From positions 178,890,726-178,954,725 of the forward strand of contig CM054062.1 in the NCBI GenBank assembly GCA_028641055.1: a DNA stretch of 64,000 nt, given 5' to 3'. The DNA comes from Alopecurus myosuroides. Its lineage: Eukaryota; Streptophyta; Magnoliopsida; Poales; Poaceae. The notes beneath the pieces were generated by a model that was given only the letters and a program-made list of their open reading frames with translations, did no database searches and was not told where the DNA came from. The position numbers were made by a program, and so were the translations under genes. Each line of letters begins with the position of its first letter. Position 1 is the stretch's first letter. Shown piece after piece: positions 55,433-64,000 of this stretch.

Positions 55433-58400
55433 TGTCACACCCCAGTTTTTGGATCCTTGTACTGTAGTTAAAGGAGAAAAAAATGTGGGCCAACAATTTT
55501 TTTCTTTCAACATGTTTGTGTGGACCAATATGTGTATGTGACAATATTCATATATGAAATGTAAGAAATATTTTCTTTCAAAACAAATATAAATTTTCCT
55601 GATGATTACTATTGTTTCTGTGATGTTTTCCATATGATGCTTTGATGAATTTTTGTCCCAAGTGTTGGACCAAGGTTGTTTTCAACTTAGCATTATTATT
55701 TGTCTTTGTTTGAATTAATAAAACAAAATGGCAATTGAAAGATTGATGTTCTCCTTTGATGTTTCTATTAGGTTTTATCTTTGAAAAACTAGCCAAATAT
55801 CACTTTTTAGCACTTGTTATCTATACATTAGAGAATCCAATTTTATGTTTTCTTGGCATATAATTGCTCTCTGATATGTGGACTACAAATCTATAATCTT
55901 GGTTTGATTTGTGGAGTTTGAAAATAATCAATTGCTTGTTCGTTTTGTGGAGAGAAAATAGAACAGAAAAACGGATTATTTGGAAAACAGAGAAAAATAG
56001 AAACTAGCTCTTTTTCCACTTTGTTTTCAAGGCCTTCCACAATTCCAAAACTGTTTCAAAAGAATGTTTATGAAATTACAAATCATGCTTAACAAACTCC
56101 AACTTGGAACCAAAAAATATGAACCCATTTTCTTCTTGAAAACAGGATGAACTTTTTGATGAAAATGTGTGTGTCCACACTTAGCAAAAATGGCTAAGTC
56201 TGGTTAACTCAATTTTTCTGAACTTATTGTTTGACAGAAGTTTGAGTGGATGAATTCATTTGTTTTTGTGCAAATTGGACAGTGAGACCTTGCCAAACCT
56301 ATAGCCCTATGTTTCTACTCGTGATTGCTTGCCTTGGATCCTTTTTAGATGAACCAGAGAGGGACGGAAACAAGAGGGAACAGAGGGAGAGAAAACAGGA
56401 GGGGACAGGCCGCGGGCGCACAGTGCGCGAGCACTTTGGCCACGCCGCGCCACCACCGCGCCTCTCCTCGACTCCTTTAGCAGTGCCTCGCCACCCTAAG
56501 GACCCTAGACATCGTGGCCATCCGTGGCACGTCGAGCACACGCCCGGGAGCACGCGCCCGTGCTCACCACGGCAATGCCGAGAGCATGCGCACAAACCCG
56601 ACCACAGCTCCACACCTATAAAACATCCCGCATGCCAATCTCTCGCCACTACCCTCCACACCCTCACTGCAACCACCTTGATCCACCCACTCGAGCCCGT
56701 AAGCTCCGAGTGAGCACCACGGGGTAGATTTTCGCCGCCGACACCGAGCACCTCCCGAGAAGGTGGAGATCGACTCTGTTGTTTTCACCGCCCCATTTTC
56801 TTCTTGCGGTGCTCTTCGTAACCCATAGACCCTCCCTGACCTCCCCATTTGATCGATCGCTTGCAGGGCAGACGCCGCCGTCGTCGGAGCCGCCGCAGCC
56901 GAGCTGCTTCGCACCGCCGTTTGGAGCCACGCCGACTACCGCCGTTTGCACCCCTCCACTACCCCGAGTCCCTGCAATGTCCACGACCCTGCGCCACGTC
57001 CCTACAACGCCCCTAGGTGAGCAAACAAGCGCCACCATTTCTCTGTCGTGTTCCGATGAGAGAGAAAGAGAGAAGAGAGGAAGGAGATGACCGCGGACCG
57101 TAGATCTCGCGATCTACGACTCCGTTTGAACAGAACTTTTGTCGCGCAGGGCGAGCGCGTGCGCGTGCGCCTAGGCCATATCGTCCGTTAGTTGGGCCGC
57201 ACGGTTAAGATCCAGCCCGTGCGCTGTGATTCTTTTTCTTTGTAAAAACGCCAGAGAAATGCACCCTAGCTTTTGGCCTAGGAAAAATAGAAATATTGAG
57301 ATATTATTCAAACCAAAAATCATGACAGTAGCTATCATTTTCCTAACCACATCCAAGTTGTAGATCTAAATTTTTGGTCTATTTTTGCAATAGTAGTTAA
57401 AATTCCAGAGACTGTCTGTTAAGCCATTTTGTGCATAACTTTAAAAATATAAATCCAAAACTTGCGAACCAAGTTGTTTTCAGTATCCCTTGATGATATG
57501 TAGCAGTAGCACTTGGCCTTGCATCAAGGAGAGTTTCCTTTAGAAAATACCATCCATTTTGGTAAATGTTCAGTAGGCGTTTCGAGGATTTTTGTAGGTT
57601 GTTTCATAATGATTTTTGATGTGGATCCAATTTAATGAGCTTGTGTATGCTTAGATATATCTAATCCTAGCTTGGTGAAATTTTTAGAGATCTAGATTAA
57701 TTATGGTGTGCATATCTAGATTCAGCACTTTTCTGTTTTTATTAGATCTTGTGTAAATAGTTTTAATTAAATGTTTGTGTTTTAGAATCTTGTTTTCTAG
57801 CATGTGTAGGTGTGTTAATCTCTGTTACCATGATGTTTTATTACATTAATAGCATGTTAGGAAGTTTGGTCTTGTTTGGAAACAAATAGAAATAAAGAGT
57901 AGCATAGTATTGTATTCTATTCTTTTTATTAAATAGAAATGCGAGCAAAGTATTGTGAGGTTTATTACATAGATTTTTGATGTTTTTATGAGGAGTCCAG
58001 TACCACTTTGGTACTGATTTCATTTTTTTATCACCTCTGTTAGCTTGCACTTTAATTTATAGGAAAGCATGAGTAGCATTTGCTTGATTAGATGCACCAT
58101 ATTATTTTCACTGGTATGTGTAGATTGGTGATGATTGTGTAGTGGGATGTTATTTTCCCACAAGTGCAACCATAGGCATTGTGGCCCTCAAATGCCTTGG
58201 AAGGATAGTGGAACACCCACTGGTCCCATTTCATTTTGGCGAGAAATACAATTTCTCCACCATAGGCATATTCCTAGTAGTCTAGTTTTTGCTCATGTGT
58301 GTTATTAATTGTTGCCTTTGATTAATTGAGTGTTGTTTTCACTAATAGAAATATTTCCTAGTGTTGAGGATTATGTGTGGATAGAAATTCCCTTGAGTGG

Positions 58401-58675
58401 CTTAATCTTAGAAAGTGTTGTTTGAGCATAAGGAGAGTGCTTAGCTATTGATTTTATAACATGTTATTTTGATGCTTGTTCTTGGTTGTTAGAAAATCAT
58501 AGTTAATTAGACTTGGTTGATTCTTGTTGAGTAGTTGTTTCACGGAATTAGTTTTGGTAATAATTATTTACTAGCATGTGTAAAGTGTATGCTTCTGTTA
58601 TTGGAATGCTCATAACCATGTGTGGCTTGTTAAGGAAGATGCATTCTTGTAGTATTGGTTGCTTATCTATTATTA

Positions 58676-61600
58676 CTAGCTAAATGCCCGTGCGTTGCTA
58701 CGGGTGACACAAGTAGACGAATTAGAGTGTTTTCTAATTATTTCATATTTCTTATATTTATCCATATGTGCCTACCATTACTCAACATGTTGCCTCTTAT
58801 GGCTTTTCGGATATTTAGGTCTTGCGGACTCTATGACGCATGTTTCTCTCCATTACTAACGTGATTGTCCATATAAACTATAGGCACGATAAAATGAGAA
58901 TAAGCTAGAAGTATTTATATTTTATATTTTTGGAAATGAGAGGCCAATTGGGCGGCCACCCGATGGGGAGCGTCAACGCTTTTGTTTTAGATGAAATCAC
59001 CGTTGCCCCAACATTCCTCCTCTTTCCCATTTTTGGGGATTTTGTGGCCTAGAACTGCTCGCCTAACCACTTGCCCTTGATGGCCGAGGCCAGCTCACTC
59101 CATTGTCGCACCGCTCTCCACCATCTCTGCCGCCCTCTATTCGGTCATCCCTCTAATTTTGGTGCCACGGGCTTTAGCTCGACATGGATGGTCAGGATCA
59201 TCCCCACCTCATCCCCACCTCAGACGACCTCCGACTCGATGGCCACTTCTATTCGCCCTTATCTCTCATGTGGCCGTGTTTCGTGGAAAGAAGTGGATAA
59301 GGTTGTAAGGCTATGGGAGATGTAAGGGAGAGAGGGATGTTGTGGCCCCAACCCAAGCTTATCATGTGAGATCTTGGTTACATGGATTTCATTTGGAAAG
59401 CTTGTAGATTTGAGCTTATTGCATATAGTGAAAGAAGCTAAAACTATAAATTACTCCTGAATTGGCAATTATGGGTACAAATATAATAGCACGCTATGCA
59501 CAACTTGCCGATCTCTCAACTTACAGTTAAACACTCGGGGACAAACACCACATCTCTCTGAAGTATCTGGGCATGTTTGCTATGGAAGAAGTACATATAA
59601 ATATATCATCTCCGGAACAAAAAAAACATGTATGTTTTAAGCCCTCATGAACTTCTGATTGCACATTATCTATTTTTGGTAGTTGCGAATCCATTTACAC
59701 ATAATTTAGATAACACAACTGCTTTTTGTGGTTGTGGTTCCATACACACAAATTCAAAGAAAGAAACAGTGTTCTGCCCCATCTCAGCGTTGGAAGAACA
59801 GACTAATTTCCAATGCATGAAGACAAGAACTTGATATCATTGCATCAAGATATGACCTTATGGAAACAACCGGCAACACATGTATTTATTAGTGCACAGT
59901 AGTTCGTCCGTAACTTGTTCTAATCATTTCATCCAAATATTGACGAAACAAATTAAAAACCAATAAAAAATTACTGCATATAAAAATTTGTAACTCGTCA
60001 CATGCACCTTGTGAAACTCATCATGGACTTACCGAGGCCTTGCATCATTAGATAGCCTTCTAAACACAAAACACTGGGGGAAGAAATGAACTGAAGATCT
60101 GAATAAAAGTAATTGTAAGGATAAAATAAATATGCGGAACTGAATTAGCAAGTTGAGTCTACATAAATGTACAGAACTGGACATGTCTCTAGCAACTACA
60201 AAGGAAATTCGAAGCAAGCACAACGCAGGAGCTGCAGACCACTTACTTGATAGTGATGGAAGAGATAATTATTAAACAAAGACCTGCACAGTATCCTTGC
60301 GTCATTGCCTATCTATCTTTGTGCCCTTTGGTCAGATGCTACATTATTTGATTTTTGAATTATTGTGCTATAATATTTTGCCACAGAGAAAATGAAATAT
60401 GTGTGTACCGGTGGCTTTATTAACTACACTATTTCTTGTAAACTACTATAGCTCGTTGTTTGTGATTCTAAAAGTGTATTACTTGCAAATTTATTTCAGC
60501 TATAGTAACAAATCTGGTCAAACAGAGATAACTATCTTCTATATAGTCCACATACTAAAAAATCTGAAGTGAAAGGCTTAATAAATATACGGAACTGAAT
60601 TAGCGTCATGCAATTGTATCGGAGAGATAACTTGCAGGTATAGTGCAGGCTACATATCCTGGTTTCTCTGTAGCCATGTAACCATACACAGATTAGAATG
60701 AAATCTCCAATATAACACGGAATGGAAGCAAGAGAGAAATCCGCAATGAACCTTTGGTTCAGAGAGATAAGAGAACTACGTGAGAATATTGGTATATTTT
60801 CAGAAAGTAATGTAAAATAGAAGGTGTACAAAAGCACTCACAGAAGCCAGCCCATGCCATGGAAGGCGACCCATTTTCACGGGTCTTCCTGCAACAACAG
60901 GGTCAAAACCAAAGATGATAGAAATCGGATGATCGTATAAATATATAAGATATATGTCTACTGTCAGTCTTGGGTGAGAACTGCTGGTTATTGGTGTGAG
61001 TCTAAGAACCGTCCGCACCTCAATTACTGCTACAAGTACTAACCAAAACTAATTCAAGGTTAGCAGTATCTCAAGCTAAAGGAATATACAGTGTGTACCA
61101 ATGTAGTTTTTTTAGTTTAAATATCAGTTAGCCCAATTAGCTCGGAATCCATGTGGTGAGGTACTGAATTTACAAGTATAATCATCCGAGAAGAATAAGG
61201 TGAGTGATGGAATCTAGATCATGCATACAAATTACGTTCAGACACTTTCTGAAGATGCATATACAACCGAGAGATTTTGCATCGACCCAACACCAATGGA
61301 TCTGCGAACCAGGTCTGCAGCTCCACAAAAATCTTGAATTGCACAAGCTCCCCATTTCCAGAATCATACCTGCGCGTACGGCTACTGCTGGTTGTGGTAC
61401 CGGACGGGTGAGGGTGCAAGGTGCCGTACTGGTACAGTGGTACTGGCAGGGGTCTTGGCCCTGCAGGTGTGGCGGATCCGACGGCGGGAGGGGTCTAGAG
61501 GAGGAATGGCCCATCGTCTGTCTGCCGCCAGCGGCGTCCGGGTCCTTCTGGCCGCCTCCCATGGTCGAAGTGTGTGAAGTGTACCTGGCGGTGACAGAGA

Positions 61601-62268
61601 GAGGCAGCGTTAGTGCACGAAATGGATCTGCAGGGGTTCCCGCACGCGGTGGAGGAGACTGGAGACCAGGGATGGGGACGGTCGTGCAGCAGGAACATGG
61701 GCTCGTGTCGTCGTGGTCTTGGAGGGGAGGTTTCCTGATCCTTGAAGGCGATGCAGTGGGCTTCACGGCTGTAGCGGCGGCGAACTTGTGTGGCGGCGCC
61801 GCCGTGTGGATGGACGACGAAGTACACACAAAGGAGGGCGGTGGAATCGTCGACTTCGGCGGCCACGTCGCACGCGGAAGCGTCGGTGGCAACCTCGAGG
61901 AAGCAACCATGAGCAGGGAGATCGTCACCTGCGGGCGCGTAAATGGCGCCCTTGATCTGGCAGCCATGTCTCACGCTGGTACCGTAGGAATTTGTGGCTA
62001 TGCGGAAGAAAATTCTATTCGGGGGCTCCGACGGAAAAAAAGCCAGAAGTTTCTGTTGGCCCCCACCTGTCGGCGCATGCGAGTTGTCGAGCGAGAGGCA
62101 ACGGACGAAGCCACCAGCGAAACGCAAAGAGGCAGAAAGAGGAACCAAATTTCTTTTTTAGGTAGTAGAGATAGGTGGCATTGTGTGTAATTTTTACCAA
62201 CTCTAGGGTTAGTTCCAATGACTTACCAACCAACCATCATCACCTTAAGCCTTTTTATATAGTAGAGA
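58676..62268 (-). mobile_element. Non-autonomous Helitron, complete
   Basis: It is 3,593 bp, oriented leftward. The 5' end on the minus strand is TCTCTACTATATAAAAAGG (62268) preceded by A. The 3' end is a hairpin, CCCGTAGCAACGCACGGG (58704-58687), then CATTTAGCTAG, preceded by nothing but Helitron and followed by T. This is the classic A-TC...CTAG-T Helitron insertion without target duplication. No Rep-helicase frame is found, so it needs enzymes from elsewhere. Internal DNA includes a GC-rich part at 61380-62000 and short repeats near 60125 and 60580. Confidence 0.88.
58687..58704 (-). repeat. 3' hairpin of Helitron 1
   Basis: CCCGT and ACGGG form a stem around the minus-strand loop AGCAACGC, eleven bases from the terminal CTAG. 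It probably acts as the rolling-circle termination signal. Confidence 0.85.
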
Positions 62269-62678
62269 TATTAGTGGTACCCCTAGAATTTATGAGTGGC
62301 TCTATTATTATTGCCTTCCTATTTTATGGGTGTATGTTCAGCCTAGATTGTTTAACATGTTTCCACTCATGTTATTTTGACATGACTCTTTTGGTGCTAG
62401 TGGTATTGGTTGAGGAGTACACTACTTTTAGTCATGCATGTATAGTAATCTTTCATACTAGTATGCTATTAGTAAACCCCTGTTTTTATAATATTTCTAG
62501 CTATACTTGTTTCATATGATGGTTGTGTTCTAGAGTGTGTCTTATGACTTGTTACAAGTGGTTGAGCCGATGGTTTGTTTAGTTATATTTATGATCGAGT
62601 GTTTCTTTAGTCTTTGTGTAGGTATGAGCATAGTCAGTAACTACCTTGTTCATCTGTGGTTTGCTTTGCTATGTAAAA
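62269..62678. other. Host DNA between the two Helitrons
   Basis: These 410 bp continue the long LTR-like sequence interrupted at 58675. There is no coding frame of interest. Confidence 0.5.
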
Positions 62679-64000
62679 CTAGCTAAATGCCCGTGCGTTG
62701 CTACGGGTGACACAAGTAGACGAATTAGAGTGTTTTCTAATTATTTCATATTTCTTATATTTATCCATATGTGCCTACCATTACTCAACATGTTGCCTCT
62801 TATGGCTTTTCGGATATTTAGGTCTTGCGGACTCTATGACGCATGTTTCTCTCCATTACTAACGTGATTGTCCATATAAACTATAGGCACGATAAAATGA
62901 GAATAAGCTAGAAGTATTTATATTTTATATTTTTGGAAATGAGAGGCCAATTGGGCGGCCACCCGATGGGGAGCGTCAACGCTTTTGTTTTAGATGAAAT
63001 CACCGTTGCCCCAACATTCCTCCTCTTTCCCATTTTTGGGGATTTTGTGGCCTAGAACTGCTCGCCTAACCACTTGCCCTTGATGGCCGAGGCCAGCTCA
63101 CTCCATTGTCGCACCGCTCTCCACCATCTCTGCCGCCCTCTATTCGGTCATCCCTCTAATTTTGGTGCCACGGGCTTTAGCTCGACATGGATGGTCAGGA
63201 TCATCCCCACCTCATCCCCACCTCAGACGACCTCCGACTCGATGGCCACTTCTATTCGCCCTTATCTCTCATGTGGCCGTGTTTCGTGGAAAGAAGTGGA
63301 TAAGGTTGTAAGGCTATGGGAGATGTAAGGGAGAGAGGGATGTTGTGGCCCCAACCCAAGCTTATCATGTGAGATCTTGGTTACATGGATTTCATTTGGA
63401 AAGCTTGTAGATTTGAGCTTATTGCATATAGTGAAAGAAGCTAAAACTATAAATTACTCCTGAATTGGCAATTATGGGTACAAATATAATAGCACGCTAT
63501 GCACAACTTGCCGATCTCTCAACTTACAGTTAAACACTCGGGGACAAACACCACATCTCTCTGAAGTATCTGGGCATGTTTGCTATGGAAGAAGTACATA
63601 TAAATATATCATCTCCGGAACAAAAAAAACATGTATGTTTTAAGCCCTCATGAACTTCTGATTGCACATTATCTATTTTTGGTAGTTGCGAATCCATTTA
63701 CACATAATTTAGATAACACAACTGCTTTTTGTGGTTGTGGTTCCATACACACAAATTCAAAGAAAGAAACAGTGTTCTGCCCCATCTCAGCGTTGGAAGA
63801 ACAGACTAATTTCCAATGCATGAAGACAAGAACTTGATATCATTGCATCAAGATATGACCTTATGGAAACAACCGGCAACACATGTATTTATTAGTGCAC
63901 AGTAGTTCGTCCGTAACTTGTTCTAATCATTTCATCCAAATATTGACGAAACAAATTAAAAACCAATAAAAAATTACTGCATATAAAAATTTGTAACTCG
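62679..64000 (-). mobile_element. Second Helitron of the same family, 3' part
   Basis: It starts at the same 3' terminus (CTAG at 62682-62679, hairpin at 62690-62707) and runs off the right edge. Its 1,322 bp show no difference by eye from 58676-59997. The flanks of the two copies are unrelated, so the match begins exactly at the Helitron terminus. Confidence 0.88.

Larger units (their letters stand above)
55433..64000 (+). mobile_element. Very long LTR-like sequence (LARD/Sukkula-like), interrupted by two Helitrons
   Basis: It starts TGTCACACCCCAG at 55433 and continues through 58675 and 62269-62678, beyond the window. It has the composition and several phrases I recall from the 4-5 kb LTRs of Sukkula-type LARDs (for example TAGTAGTTAAAATTCCAGAGACT near 57390). 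A GC-rich leader-like block lies at 56380-57180. No retroelement protein is seen. The right end is not in the window, so the type (solo LTR or full element) is open. Confidence 0.5.

Noticed and set aside
56246..57090. Pro/Thr-rich frames in the long LTR-like sequence
   Set aside because: GC-driven open frames on both strands of a leader-like region.
61204..62190. 328-aa plus-strand frame and 261-aa minus-strand frame as genes
   Set aside because: GC-rich low-complexity frames on both strands inside a Helitron, with no recognisable domain or intron-exon support.
58676..64000. 4-kb tandem segmental duplication
   Set aside because: The similarity starts exactly at the Helitron terminus, and the DNA before each copy is unrelated.

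Overview
This window is intergenic DNA of a large-genome grass. I infer a Pooideae-type plant, because several repeats resemble large Triticeae/oat-type Gypsy families. One ordinary host gene is visible, an eight-exon CCCH zinc-finger/RRM protein on the minus strand at 4234-6824. Almost everything else is transposable elements, many with exact ends and target-site duplications (TSDs). Family names given from memory (Sabrina-like, Sukkula-like, Athila, Tat) are recall, not search results.

Layout. 1-1285: the 5' end of a Tat-type Gypsy element (A) that enters from the left and cuts into a PIF/Harbinger transposon relic (1286-3183). 3184-4233: gene-flanking DNA. 4234-6824: the CCCH gene, with its promoter to about 7000. 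7000-9107: intergenic DNA with two Stowaway MITEs and an integrase scrap. 9108-38208: a three-level nest. A solo LTR of the A/B family (9113-9501 plus 37757-38203, TSD acaac) holds Gypsy element C (9502-37751, TSD cactg). C in turn holds the complete 15.2-kb Tat element B inside one of its LTRs (10479-25637, TSD gcatt) and a 4.5-kb solo LTR, D, inside its pol (26961-31460, TSD gagat). 38209-39487: unclassified repeat DNA. 39488-54576: an Athila-lineage, Sabrina-like Gypsy (E) without RT or integrase, interrupted by the very young non-autonomous element F (44412-50917, TSD gtgga). 55433-64000: a very long LTR-like sequence carrying two Helitrons (58676-62268 and 62679 to the edge) whose shared 1.3 kb looks identical.

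The most unusual biology is in B and F. Both carry, antisense to the retrotransposon genome, a multi-exon gene with a 'putative gypsy type transposon' (Transposase_28-like) domain. In B (LTRs about 3% diverged by eye) this gene and pol are decayed. In F (LTRs differing at one of 583 positions by eye) gag-pol is almost entirely gone, yet the antisense gene has five exons with consistent splice phases and an open 804-aa frame behind its own TATA box. On the sense strand F keeps a 403-aa in-frame fusion of a gag N terminus to an integrase C-terminal tail. F therefore looks like a recently mobilised element that carries an intact antisense gene and must use replication enzymes made elsewhere. The TATA boxes of the A/B-family LTRs, the F LTRs and F's antisense gene all sit inside short inverted repeats.
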